From an uncultured Alistipes sp. (GTDB lineage Bacteria; Bacteroidota; Bacteroidia; Bacteroidales; Rikenellaceae), in the NCBI GenBank assembly GCA_900769405.1, contig CAAGGL010000024.1:124001-188000 (forward strand): 64,000 nt of DNA, in the 5' to 3' direction. The position numbers and the translations under genes are program-made. Positions within the stretch are counted from its first letter, which is position 1, and every line of letters starts with the position of its first letter. The notes beneath the pieces were generated by a model that saw nothing but the letters and a program-made list of their open reading frames with translations, did not search any database and had not been told where the DNA came from. Below, piece by piece: positions 16,613 to 25,589 of this stretch.

Positions 16613-17161
16613 AACATTTTTTATTTGTAAAGCAAGTCAAAAGTTAAATTTGTAAAGATGTTAATTATTAATTGCGTGTTTACAGGTGTAAATGTAATAT
16701 ATTATATAGTATTGCAAGCCTTGGTATATGTTATCAATTGCTTTATGTAATAATGCATAAATACTTGATAGTTCGGTGTTTTAATGCGCAATATAGTGTC
16801 AATATCCTCGCACGTGTGTATTATGGCATAGAGAGCGCAAGACGCCGATCTTTTAATTTATATAAATCTTGTAAAATGCTGATTATTAGCGATAGTTCGG
16901 CGTGCTATTTCAAGTATTTAACATTGCGTCTATATGTTCAATGGGTGCTTTGTTAACAGTTGCTGTGAAAGTGTGATAATATTACAAGAGTAAATAATTA
17001 ACAATGGTTTTGCATTTACAAAAGTAATTAATGTGGGGATTCAATATAATTACATTTGTAATAATACCCCACCCTGCTTCTGTTTCGTCTTAAATTTTAT
17101 CGTTATTAGACTTGTGATTGTGCGTATTTTTGTTGAAAACTATATTATGTTAAGTAAAATA
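16613..17161. other. AT-rich non-coding region with repeated TTTGTAAAG words
   Basis: About 550 bases without a credible gene on either strand; the frames present are short and lack family features. Two direct copies of ATTTGTAAAG (16623-16632 and 16648-16657), an imperfect palindrome TTTACAGGTGTAAA (16679-16692), and an inverted copy TTTACAAA (17015-17022) are candidate operator sites. The base composition is clearly more AT-rich than neighbouring genes, which suggests acquired or decaying DNA. Confidence 0.4.
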
Positions 17162-17193
17162 AAAACGAGTAGCAATATACATCGCTACTCGTT
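17162..17193 (-). terminator. terminator of the HIT-family gene
   Basis: AAACGAGTAGC (17162-17172) pairs perfectly with GCTACTCGTTT (17183-17193). On the minus strand the stem is followed by a T-rich tail. Confidence 0.75.
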
Positions 17194-17228
17194 TGATTTT
17201 GTGCGCTTTACGCTGGCTCTACTCTGCT

Positions 17229-17615
17229 CTATTTGCTAAGTTCCTTTGCAATTTGAGCGAACTCTTCCGGAGTCAAATTGAGCTTTTCCTTGCGGAAATC
17301 AACGTCAGATTCGGTATTCATAGGGATCAAATGGATGTGTGCGTGGGGAACTTCGAGACCAAGAACGATCATAGCCACCTTTTTGCACTCTATTTTACAT
17401 TTGATCTGTGCTGCTACCCTCTTTGCGAATACGGTCATCTTCTGCAAAGTGTCGTCATCGAGGTCAAACAGATAGTCAACCTCCTGCTTAGGAACGACCA
17501 AAGTGTGGCCTTTCATTAGCGGATTGATGTCTAGGAACGCGTAGAAATTTTCATCCTCGGCTACCTTGTAGCTGGGGATTTCGCCGTTGATGATGCGAGT
17601 AAAAATGGTTGCCAT
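17229..17615 (-). CDS. HIT-family nucleotide hydrolase or transferase
   Basis: This 128-residue protein carries the histidine-triad signature HAHIHL (residues 91-96) and the family start IFTRIINGEIPSYKV, with DINPLMKGHTLVVPK. HIT proteins hydrolyse or transfer nucleotide phosphoramidates and dinucleoside polyphosphates. It is the last gene of the leftward cluster bcp-recA-spoT-unknown-HIT and ends at a clear terminator. Confidence 0.93.
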   Translation of the reverse strand: MATIFTRIINGEIPSYKVAEDENFYAFLDINPLMKGHTLVVPKQEVDYLFDLDDDTLQKMTVFAKRVAAQIKCKIECKKVAMIVLGLEVPHAHIHLIPMNTESDVDFRKEKLNLTPEEFAQIAKELSK

Positions 17616-17635
17616 ATATCTCTAATTTTATTGTT

Positions 17636-18130
17636 CTATTCGTCGAATTTCGGTTTGAGTATTTCCGAGAAGATAACGGCCTTTTTCAGGTCAAAATCTT
17701 CGAGAATCTCAGAAGTCGGCGTATTATTGCTGATCACACTACCCTCCGTTTTGGGGCTTTGGGGTTGAGCTTTCGGCTTTGCCGTGCTGGTATTGTTGGC
17801 CTTCTTCGGTTTTGGCGCTACGCTCGCGTTAGAAACGAATTTAGGCGTGTGTATGCGCTGCGTATATACCGTATGCGGAGCCTCGGGGCTTGCCTGGTTG
17901 CGCTGTCTTTCGGCTATAATCTGGGCCAATATCGAGCCTGCGAGAGTGTCGGCATCGCTGGTATTTTGGCGCGCAGGAATAGAGTCCTCGACTTCAAATT
18001 CGTGTTGAGTGTCGAAGTTTGGCGGCGTATTATCGGCGTCGTTGCCACTTCGTGCGGCAATTCGATTGATGATGCGTCCGAAGATGATGATCGCGCCTGC
18101 GGCAATGGCAAATATGGTAGAGGGCTCCAT
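17636..18130 (-). CDS. membrane-anchored low-complexity protein of unknown function
   Basis: A 164-residue protein with one N-terminal membrane segment (MEPSTIFAIAAGAIIIFGRI) and a long polar region rich in Pro, Asn, Ser and Thr. Pro/Lys stretches such as APKPKKANNT and KPKAQPQSP are visible. I recognise no domain. It lies eight bases after the (p)ppGpp synthetase/hydrolase gene and 20 bases before the HIT gene, so all three are probably co-transcribed. It could be a cytoplasmic-facing anchor or adaptor, but that is only suggested by layout. Confidence 0.7.
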   Translation of the reverse strand: MEPSTIFAIAAGAIIIFGRIINRIAARSGNDADNTPPNFDTQHEFEVEDSIPARQNTSDADTLAGSILAQIIAERQRNQASPEAPHTVYTQRIHTPKFVSNASVAPKPKKANNTSTAKPKAQPQSPKTEGSVISNNTPTSEILEDFDLKKAVIFSEILKPKFDE

Positions 18131-18137
18131 AATGTTG

Positions 18138-20375
18138 TTAGTTTAGATTGCGTTTAACGACCTCGATGCCCTTGATCATGCGGATCTTGTCCATCAGGTT
18201 ATTGAGGTCTTGTATGTGTCTTACGTACAGACTGATCGTGCCCTCGAAGATGCCATCGTGGCTTTGGATGTGGATCTCGCGGATGTTGATGTTGAACTCG
18301 TCCTTGATGAGCTGTGCAAGATCCAAAATAATACCAATGCGGTCGATTCCGCGCAATTCGATTGACGAGAGGTACGAAACAGCCTTATGTTGTGACCACT
18401 TAATCTCCTCTTTTACAATGTTTTTACCATACTGGGCGCCCAGGCGGGTCAGCTCGTCGCAGGTGCTCTTGTGAACAAATATACGACCTGTTTCGGGATC
18501 GCGGTAGCCCACAACCTGGTCGCCCGGAATCGGTTTGCAGCATTCTGCAATCACGAATTGGGGCTCGATATCGGTTTCGGCGCCAACGACCAGCTTTTTG
18601 TCGCCGGGGGTATGTTCGTTACCATTCTCGGTGTTCTCGTCGTCAACTTCGCCCTCTTCGTCGAGGAATAACGACCAGAATTTCAATATTTTGCGGGCGG
18701 AATTCTGTCGTAAGATCTTTTCGAGATTGTCGAGATTTAGGATTCCGGCACCCAGCTTGCTGTAAAATTCGTCCTTGTTCGTGCAGTCGTAAGCGGGCAA
18801 AACCTTGACGAATACGCGTCGGCTCGGTGTGATACCCATCTCCTTCAAGCGATCCTCGAAGGCCTGCATACCGCGCGTAATATTGTTCTGACGGTCCTTT
18901 TTGAGGTAGTTCTTGATCGACTGCTTCGCCTTGGTGGTCGTCACGTGGTCGAGCCATTCGGGCTTCGGATGAATGCTGTCCGAAGTGATGATTTCGATCT
19001 GGTCGCCGCTATGAATTTCGGTGAAGATGGGCTTGATTACGTGGTTGATCTTGGCGCCAATTGCCTTGTGTCCAATCTTCGAGTGGATGTCGTAAGCGAA
19101 GTCGAGAGCTGTTGCTCCAACGGGCATTGTTCGCGCCTCGCCTTTCGGTGTAAATGTAACTATTTCAGAGGTATATAGCGATAACTTAAAGTTATCCAAG
19201 AAGTCCACTGCACTCTCGGTCGGAGAGTTTAACGCCTCGCGAATCTTCTTTAACCACTTGTCGAACTCGTCTTCGTTCTGCGAAATCGTCGCGTGCTTAT
19301 ACTTCCAATGGGCAGCAAAACCGCGCTCTGCGATATCTTCCATTCGTTGGGTGCGAATCTGCACCTCGACCCACTCGCCTGCGGGACCCATTACGGTCGA
19401 ATGCAACGCCTCGTAGCCATTGGCCTTGGGCATACTGATCCAATCGCGCAGACGCTCGGGTTTGGGAGTGTAAATGTCTGTAATCGAAGAGTATATCTGC
19501 CAGCACTGGGTCTTCTCGGAGGGGAATGGCAGCGGTTTGAACACTACTCGAATAGCAAACAGGTCGTACACCTCCTCGAACGGGATCTGCTTGCGCTGCA
19601 TCTTTGACCATATCGAGTAGATGCTCTTGATGCGACCCGAGATCTCGAAATCGATGCCGTTACGCTTCAAAGTTTCGATAATCGGAGCATTGAAGCGGGT
19701 GATGTATTCGTTGAGTTGAACCTTTGTTTTGTTCAGTTTATCAGATATTTCGCGATATTGATCGGGAAAGCGATACATCATACACAGATCCTCCAACTCG
19801 GTCTTGATCGAGTAGAGTCCGAGTCGATGCGCCAAGGGTGCAAATAGATAGATCGTTTCGCTCGTGATCTTGATCTGCTTGTTTACCGGCATTGCGCCCA
19901 ACGTGCGCATATTGTGCAGGCGGTCGGCGATTTTGATCAAAATCACGCGCACATCGTCCGATAGCGTGAGCAGAACTTTGCGGAAATTCTCCGCCTGCTC
20001 CGAGGTTTCGGTGTTGAATACACCTGACATTTTGGTCAGACCGTCCACCATTGTGGCGATCTTCTGACCAAACATATTGGTGATATCCTCGACCGTGTAT
20101 TCGGTATCTTCAACCACGTCGTGCAGCAGTGCCGCTACGACCGATTTGACGCCCAGGCCGATCTCGTCAACTGCGATTTTGGCAACGGCAATCGGGTGCA
20201 GCAGATAAGGCTCACCCGAGCGGCGGCGCACACCTTTATGGGCCTCCTTTGCCAGGAAGAAGGCCTTTTTGATGAACCCGCGATCGGCCTCTTTGCGATA
20301 GATTTTCTCGCACGAGGCCATCAAATCTTCATACTTCTCTTGAATGAGAACTTCGTCTTCCGGAGTGTAATTCAT
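18138..20375 (-). CDS. RelA/SpoT-type (p)ppGpp synthetase/hydrolase
   Basis: The 745-residue enzyme has the full long-RSH layout. The HD hydrolase domain lies at about residues 45-200 (LLHDVVEDTEYT keeps HD and ED). The synthetase domain is at about 240-370 (DLFAIRVVF and KANGYEALHSTV). TGS follows around 400-465, a helical/zinc-finger region has ECCKPIPGDQVVG near residue 625, and a C-terminal ACT domain is at about 670-745. Both catalytic centres look intact, so it is probably bifunctional, making and degrading (p)ppGpp in starvation. It sits between recA (28-base gap) and the anchored unknown. Confidence 0.96.
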   Translation of the reverse strand: MNYTPEDEVLIQEKYEDLMASCEKIYRKEADRGFIKKAFFLAKEAHKGVRRRSGEPYLLHPIAVAKIAVDEIGLGVKSVVAALLHDVVEDTEYTVEDITNMFGQKIATMVDGLTKMSGVFNTETSEQAENFRKVLLTLSDDVRVILIKIADRLHNMRTLGAMPVNKQIKITSETIYLFAPLAHRLGLYSIKTELEDLCMMYRFPDQYREISDKLNKTKVQLNEYITRFNAPIIETLKRNGIDFEISGRIKSIYSIWSKMQRKQIPFEEVYDLFAIRVVFKPLPFPSEKTQCWQIYSSITDIYTPKPERLRDWISMPKANGYEALHSTVMGPAGEWVEVQIRTQRMEDIAERGFAAHWKYKHATISQNEDEFDKWLKKIREALNSPTESAVDFLDNFKLSLYTSEIVTFTPKGEARTMPVGATALDFAYDIHSKIGHKAIGAKINHVIKPIFTEIHSGDQIEIITSDSIHPKPEWLDHVTTTKAKQSIKNYLKKDRQNNITRGMQAFEDRLKEMGITPSRRVFVKVLPAYDCTNKDEFYSKLGAGILNLDNLEKILRQNSARKILKFWSLFLDEEGEVDDENTENGNEHTPGDKKLVVGAETDIEPQFVIAECCKPIPGDQVVGYRDPETGRIFVHKSTCDELTRLGAQYGKNIVKEEIKWSQHKAVSYLSSIELRGIDRIGIILDLAQLIKDEFNINIREIHIQSHDGIFEGTISLYVRHIQDLNNLMDKIRMIKGIEVVKRNLN

Positions 20376-20403
20376 AGGACGACGTGGTTGTTAAGTTGTT
20401 GTA

Positions 20404-21444
20404 TTAGTTATCCTTAGCGGCTTTCATTGCCTCGCGAACCTTAGCCTCGATTTCGGCTTGCAGTTCGAGGTCGTTGATCAGCAGATCCTTAACGGCGTCG
20501 CGACCCTGACCGAGCTTGCGATCGCCATACGAGAACCACGAACCCGACTTCTTGATCACGCCCAGATCGACACCCAGGTCAAGCACCTCGCCAATCTTCG
20601 AGATGCCCTCGCCGAACATAATGTCGAACTCTGCCTTGCGGAACGGAGGAGCCACCTTGTTCTTAACCACCTTCACGCGCACGCGGGTACCCAACTGCTC
20701 GTCGCCGTCTTTGATGACGCTCGCCTTGCGGATATCGATACGCACGCTGGCGTAGAATTTCAGTGCGTTACCACCCGTAGTGGTCTCGGGATTGCCGTAG
20801 ATTACACCGATCTTATCGCGCAGCTGGTTGATGAAGATACAAACGGTTTTGGTCTTAGCGATGCTTGCGGTGAGCTTACGCAGAGCCTGCGACATCAGTC
20901 GAGCCTGCAAACCCATCTTCGAGTCGCCCATCTCGCCCTCGATCTCAGCTTTGGGAGTAAGTGCTGCAACTGAGTCGATTACGATGATGTCGATCGCGCT
21001 CGAACGGATCAATGAGTCGGCAATTTCGAGTGCCTGCTCGCCGTTGTCGGGCTGCGAAATGAGCAGGTTGTCAACATCTACGCCCAATTTCTGAGCATAG
21101 TAGCTGTCGAAAGCGTGCTCTGCATCGATAAAAGCGGCGATACCGCCCGCCTTCTGCGCCTCAGCAATGGCGTGAATAGCCAAAGTGGTCTTACCCGACG
21201 ACTCGGGACCATAGATCTCGATTACGCGACCTTTGGGATAACCGCCTACGCCGAGAGCAGCGTCGAGGGTTACCGAGCCCGACGGAATAACTGCGATATC
21301 GCCAACCGCCTGGCTGCTCATCTTCATAATTGAGCCTTTGCCGAAATCCTTTTCGATCTTATCCATTACGGCGCTGAGCACCTTCAATTTTTCGGGGTTT
21401 ACCTGAGGTTTAGTCTGAACCTCGGGCTGAGTCTTTTCTGCCAT
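20404..21444 (-). CDS. recA: recombinase RecA
   Basis: RecA forms nucleoprotein filaments for homologous recombination and induces SOS-type responses. The 346-residue protein has Walker A GPESSGKT near residue 74, the MAW motif, DNA-binding loops (KMGLQARLMSQALRK and NPETTTGGNALKFYASVRIDIR), and an acidic/basic C-terminus. It begins 23 bases after bcp and is followed by the RelA/SpoT gene. No LexA-like box was recognised upstream. Confidence 0.98.
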   Translation of the reverse strand: MAEKTQPEVQTKPQVNPEKLKVLSAVMDKIEKDFGKGSIMKMSSQAVGDIAVIPSGSVTLDAALGVGGYPKGRVIEIYGPESSGKTTLAIHAIAEAQKAGGIAAFIDAEHAFDSYYAQKLGVDVDNLLISQPDNGEQALEIADSLIRSSAIDIIVIDSVAALTPKAEIEGEMGDSKMGLQARLMSQALRKLTASIAKTKTVCIFINQLRDKIGVIYGNPETTTGGNALKFYASVRIDIRKASVIKDGDEQLGTRVRVKVVKNKVAPPFRKAEFDIMFGEGISKIGEVLDLGVDLGVIKKSGSWFSYGDRKLGQGRDAVKDLLINDLELQAEIEAKVREAMKAAKDN

Positions 21445-21467
21445 AGTCTTTTATATTTTTTAATTAT

Positions 21468-21935
21468 TTATTTCGTGTTGTGCCAATCGAGAATCTGCTG
21501 GTGGTGGTTCTTGGTGTCCACCTTCTCGAAAATCTGCTCGATTGTACCCTCTTCGTCGATAATGAAGGTCGTGCGCTGAATACCCATATAGGTGCGACCG
21601 TACATCTTCTTCTCGACCCAAACGCCGAATGCCTCGGCCATCGTCTTCTCGGTGTCGCTCAACAACGTGAAGTTCAACTCGTGCTTTGCGCAGAAATTCT
21701 GGTGTGAGCGCTGGCTGTCGGGGCTGATACCGTAAATCTCGTAGCCGGCCGCGGCGAGTGCAGCCTTACCGTCGCGCATGCTTTTTGCTTCTAGCGTGCA
21801 GCCTGAGGTGTTGTCCTTCGGGTAGAAATATAGAATCGCGCGTTGGCCCTTTAATGAGTCGAGCGTAACGGTGTCGCCATTCTGTGTAAATGCCTCGAAT
21901 GCAGGGGCTTTATCGCCAATTTTGAGCTTTCCCAT
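21468..21935 (-). CDS. bcp: thioredoxin-dependent thiol peroxidase (Bcp/PrxQ)
   Basis: This 155-residue peroxiredoxin has the catalytic signature YPKDNTSGC (Pro39, Thr43, peroxidatic Cys46) and a possible resolving Cys near residue 83 (NFCAKHE), spaced further than in classical Bcp. It reduces hydrogen peroxide and organic peroxides in the cytoplasm with thioredoxin. It is the first gene of the recA cluster. No convincing consensus promoter is seen in the 180 bases upstream. Confidence 0.93.
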   Translation of the reverse strand: MGKLKIGDKAPAFEAFTQNGDTVTLDSLKGQRAILYFYPKDNTSGCTLEAKSMRDGKAALAAAGYEIYGISPDSQRSHQNFCAKHELNFTLLSDTEKTMAEAFGVWVEKKMYGRTYMGIQRTTFIIDEEGTIEQIFEKVDTKNHHQQILDWHNTK

Positions 21936-22050
21936 AGTTGTTTTGCGTCTAACGAAATTTTAACAAGTAAAAGTAATAAAATTTATCGTGAAAACAAATA
22001 TTCGGCCACCGATTTTTCGAAAAAAACGAACCTCACTACCCTCTCATCGC

Positions 22051-22087
22051 AAAAAAATAACCGCCACCCGAGAAAGGTAGCGGTTAT
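22051..22087 (-). terminator. terminator of dnaA
   Basis: ATAACCGC-ACC pairs with GGT-GCGGTTAT with a single mismatch; a run of seven T follows on the minus strand. Confidence 0.8.
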
Positions 22088-22113
22088 AAAACTTTGTTGA
22101 GAGTGTTGGTCGG

Positions 22114-23523
22114 TTACTTTGCCAAAACCAACTTCTCGATCTCCTCGACCTGATGACGGAATGCCTTGTCGGTCTCCATCAGGTTTGCAACAGCCTTACA
22201 CGAATGAAGCACGGTTGCGTGATTGCGACCACCGATAGCTGCTCCGATCTGAGTCAGAGGTGCTTTGGTGTGCTGCTTGCTCAGATACATTGCGATCTGG
22301 CGAGCCTGTGCGATCTCGCGTGTGCGCTCGGTCGAATTGAAACGCTCGACGTCCAAATCGAGATATTGGCAAACCACCTGCTGAATGTGGTCGATCGTGA
22401 TCTCCTTCTGGTAGAGTTTGATATATGCCTTCAAAACCTCCTTCGCCAGCGTGATGGTGATCTTCTTGCCAAGGTACGACGAGTGAGCTACGAGCGACGA
22501 CAGCGCACCTTCGATCTCACGCACGTTAGCGCTGATGTTGTCAGCCAAATAAGCTACAACCTCCTCCGAGAGCTGTGCGTTCATCTTGGCTGCCTTGCTG
22601 CGAATGATCTTCAACTTGGTCAGATGATCGGGCGTATTGAGCTGCGCCGACAGACCCCACTTGAAACGAGTGAGCAGTCGAGCCTCGATATCCTTCAACT
22701 CTACGGGCGGCTTATCCGATGTGAAAATCAGCTGCTTACCCGAGAGATGCAGGTGGTTGAAGATGTTGAAGAACACAGTCTGCGTGCCCGCTTTGCCTGC
22801 CAACTCCTGAATATCGTCAATGATCAGCGTATCGACCATTTGGTAGAAATGGATAAAATCGGGCACCTCGCCGTTGCGAACAGCGGTCTGATATTGTGCC
22901 ATAAATTTATTCATCGATACGTACAATACCTGCATTTGCGGGTGTCGCTGACGAATTTCGTGTCCGATAGCCTGCACGATGTGGGTCTTACCGAGTCCCG
23001 AGTCACCATATATATATAATGGATTGAACGGGGTGTTACCCGGATCGACAGCCACGGCCATACCTGCCGAACGTGCCAAACGATTGCACTCTCCCTCGAT
23101 AAACGAGCCAAAAGTGTAGTTCGGACTGAGCTGCGGATCAATAATAATCTTTTTGAGGCCCGGAATTACAAACGGATTCTTTATATTTGCAGTGTCGGTT
23201 TGGGTTTTGAACTGCGAAATAGCGGTCGTATCACTGTTTTTTGACAGTGGTATGCTCTGATCCGATTTGGGTATCGCGTACCTCACGCGGGTTTGTTGTC
23301 CGAAAAGTGAAGCGATGATCGGCTTAATGAACGGTATATAGTTTCGCTCGATTTGGCTGATGTAGCTTTCGTTCGGGACACGCAGGCTGAGAGTCTGGCC
23401 GTCGAAGTTGAGCAGCGCGATGGGCTCAAACCAGCGCGCAAACTCCTCCTCGGAGGTCTGCTTTCGGATTTGCGATAGGCAGTTCTGCCATATATCGCTA
23501 TATGCCTGTGTGTTTGTGAGCAT
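22114..23523 (-). CDS. dnaA: chromosomal replication initiator DnaA
   Basis: DnaA binds DnaA boxes at oriC and opens the origin. The 469-residue product has domain I (residues 1-90), a variable linker, AAA+ Walker A GDSGLGKTH near residue 173, Walker B TLIIDDIQEL, and the C-terminal DNA-binding signature GGRNHATVLHSCKAV near residue 430. It is followed by a terminator, so it is monocistronic; dnaN is not adjacent. Possible DnaA-box-like words lie upstream (see findings). Confidence 0.97.
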   Translation of the reverse strand: MLTNTQAYSDIWQNCLSQIRKQTSEEEFARWFEPIALLNFDGQTLSLRVPNESYISQIERNYIPFIKPIIASLFGQQTRVRYAIPKSDQSIPLSKNSDTTAISQFKTQTDTANIKNPFVIPGLKKIIIDPQLSPNYTFGSFIEGECNRLARSAGMAVAVDPGNTPFNPLYIYGDSGLGKTHIVQAIGHEIRQRHPQMQVLYVSMNKFMAQYQTAVRNGEVPDFIHFYQMVDTLIIDDIQELAGKAGTQTVFFNIFNHLHLSGKQLIFTSDKPPVELKDIEARLLTRFKWGLSAQLNTPDHLTKLKIIRSKAAKMNAQLSEEVVAYLADNISANVREIEGALSSLVAHSSYLGKKITITLAKEVLKAYIKLYQKEITIDHIQQVVCQYLDLDVERFNSTERTREIAQARQIAMYLSKQHTKAPLTQIGAAIGGRNHATVLHSCKAVANLMETDKAFRHQVEEIEKLVLAK

Positions 23524-23700
23524 TTTTATGATTTAAGGGTTATTTAGTATCCTATTTTGACACTACAAAGGTTGTGATAAAATTGTGTAAAAAAAAATGC
23601 GTCAATAGTTGCTTTTTAACTTTTTTATCTTATGGGTAAAAATCGCAGAAAAAAGCGAAGATATTTAATCGTCTGATTATGAATATTGGATAATTTTTCT

Positions 23701-23708
23701 TACCTTTG
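23701..23708 (+). promoter_or_regulatory. -7 promoter element of the phosphoglucomutase gene
   Basis: TACCTTTG matches TAnnTTTG and lies 58 bases before the ATG. The -33 position has no good TTTG. Confidence 0.55.
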
Positions 23709-23766
23709 TCTATATAATATTTTTTACTTGATTGAATCGTAAACTATAAATAAAACTAATCACATT

Positions 23767-25506
23767 ATGGACAACAATCTCGAACAACTCGTTATGAGTA
23801 AAGCGCAGAAGTGGCTCGAAGGTAACTATGACGAAGCGACCAAAGCGCAGGTTAACTATCTGATTAACAACGACAAGAAGGAACTGACCGAGTGCTTCTA
23901 TAAGGATTTGGAGTTCGGTACGGGTGGTTTGCGCGGTATTATGGGCGTAGGTTCGAACCGTATGAACGAGTACACCGTAGGTATGGCAACTCAGGGTCTG
24001 TCGAACTACTTGAAGGAGTGTTTTGCAGGTCAGGAGGTTAAGGTTGCAGTGGCTCACGACTCGCGTAACAATTCGCGCTTTTTTGCTGAGCGCGTAGCCG
24101 ATATTTTCGCCTCGAACGGCTTCAAAGTTTACCTGTTCGACGAGCTCCGTCCGACCCCCGAATTGAGCTTCGCAATTCGCGAATTGGGCTGCCAGAGTGG
24201 TGTTGTTGTAACGGCATCGCACAACCCCAAAGAGTACAACGGTTACAAGGCTTATTGGGCTGATGGCGCGCAGGTAACTCCCCCGCACGATAAGAATATT
24301 ATTGCCGAGGTTGAGAAGATCACTTCGATCGATCAGATCGAGTTGGGCAAGAACCCCGAGAACATCACCATTCTGGGCAAGGAGTTCGACGATATCTATC
24401 TGGCTCGCATCAAGGGTCTGTCGATGGCTCCCGAGGCAGTTGCCAAGAATCACGATATGAAGATCGTTTACTCGCCTATGCACGGTGCAGGTGTGAATTT
24501 GGTTCCCGCGTCGCTGCGTAACTTCGGCTTTACCAATATTATTATGGTCAAGGAGCAGAGCGTTGTTGACGGTAACTTCCCCACTGTTGCATCGCCCAAC
24601 CCCGAGGAGCGCGCTACGATGAGTATGGCTATCGAGCTGGCTCGCAAGGAGGGTGCAGAGTTGGTTATCGCAACCGACCCCGATGCTGACCGTATCGCTA
24701 TCGCAGTTTTGGACGACAAGGGCGAGTATGTGCTGCTCAACGGTAACCAGACTATGGTGCTCCTGCTCAGCTATATGCTGACTCGCTGGGGTGAGTTGGG
24801 TAAGCTCGACGGTAAGCAGTTCGTCATCAAGACTATCGTAACTTCGGAGATGGTTAAGGCAGTTGCTGATGCTTATGGCGTTAAGTGCTACGACTGCTTG
24901 ACCGGTTTCAAGTATATCGCAAAGATTATCCGCGAGAACGAGGGTAAGACCACCTATATCGGCGGTGGCGAGGAGAGCTTCGGTTTCTTGGCCGGCGACT
25001 TCGTTCGCGATAAGGACGCAGTGAGCGCTTGCGCATTGGCTGCTGAGGCTATGGCTTGGGCTAAGGAGAAGGGTCTGACGCTGCACGAGTGGTTGAAGGA
25101 GCTCTACGTGAAGTATGGTTTCTACCGCGAGGGTCTGGTATCGGTTGTTCGCAAGGGCAAGGAGGGTGCCGAGGAGATCCAGAAGATGATGGTCGATATG
25201 CGTACCAATCCTCCCAAGACCATTTTGGGCTCGCCCGTAGTGAAGATCAACGATTTCTTGTCGTTGGAGCAGACCGACGTTGTAACGGGCACCAAGACTC
25301 CTATCGAGCAGGATAAGAGCAACGTATTGCAGTTCTTCACCGAGGACGGCTCGAAGGTGTCGGTTCGTCCGTCGGGTACCGAGCCTAAGATCAAGTTCTA
25401 CTTTGGTGTTTGTGCTCCGCTGAGCAGCACCGAGCGTTTCGACGAGGTACAGGCTGAGCTTGACGCTAAGATCGAGGCAATCAAGAAGGAACTGAATCTG
25501 ATCTAA
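23767..25506 (+). CDS. phosphoglucomutase/phosphomannomutase family enzyme
   Basis: The 579-residue protein is an alpha-D-phosphohexomutase of the long (PgcA/PGM2-like) type. It has the phosphoserine loop TASHNPKEYNGYK near residue 145, the metal loop DPDADR near residue 305, the sugar-binding GGGEESFGF near residue 400, and the C-terminal phosphate-binding RPSGTEPKIKFY near residue 545. It interconverts hexose or pentose 1- and 6(5)-phosphates in central metabolism and polysaccharide synthesis. Which sugar is preferred cannot be told from the motifs. It is monocistronic, with its own -7 element and a very strong terminator. Confidence 0.95.
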   Translation: MDNNLEQLVMSKAQKWLEGNYDEATKAQVNYLINNDKKELTECFYKDLEFGTGGLRGIMGVGSNRMNEYTVGMATQGLSNYLKECFAGQEVKVAVAHDSRNNSRFFAERVADIFASNGFKVYLFDELRPTPELSFAIRELGCQSGVVVTASHNPKEYNGYKAYWADGAQVTPPHDKNIIAEVEKITSIDQIELGKNPENITILGKEFDDIYLARIKGLSMAPEAVAKNHDMKIVYSPMHGAGVNLVPASLRNFGFTNIIMVKEQSVVDGNFPTVASPNPEERATMSMAIELARKEGAELVIATDPDADRIAIAVLDDKGEYVLLNGNQTMVLLLSYMLTRWGELGKLDGKQFVIKTIVTSEMVKAVADAYGVKCYDCLTGFKYIAKIIRENEGKTTYIGGGEESFGFLAGDFVRDKDAVSACALAAEAMAWAKEKGLTLHEWLKELYVKYGFYREGLVSVVRKGKEGAEEIQKMMVDMRTNPPKTILGSPVVKINDFLSLEQTDVVTGTKTPIEQDKSNVLQFFTEDGSKVSVRPSGTEPKIKFYFGVCAPLSSTERFDEVQAELDAKIEAIKKELNLI

Positions 25507-25525
25507 ATCACCACCCTCTTAAACT

Positions 25526-25565
25526 AAAATATCCGCTACCTCATCGAGGTAGCGGATATTTTTTT
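25526..25565. terminator. bidirectional terminator between phosphoglucomutase and GHL10 genes
   Basis: A perfect 17-bp stem (25526-25542 with 25546-25562) with a three-base loop and T-rich tails on both strands. Confidence 0.9.
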
Positions 25566-25589
25566 GCGAATGCTGTAAGGTGGGTCGTG

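Noticed and set aside
23524..23766. oriC at the dnaA upstream region
   Set aside because: Only one or two weak DnaA-box-like words, no clustered boxes and no clear AT-rich unwinding element beyond normal promoter AT content.
23710..25086. 458-codon minus-strand frame opposite the phosphoglucomutase gene
   Set aside because: The plus-strand protein has all phosphohexomutase motifs; the reverse frame has none.
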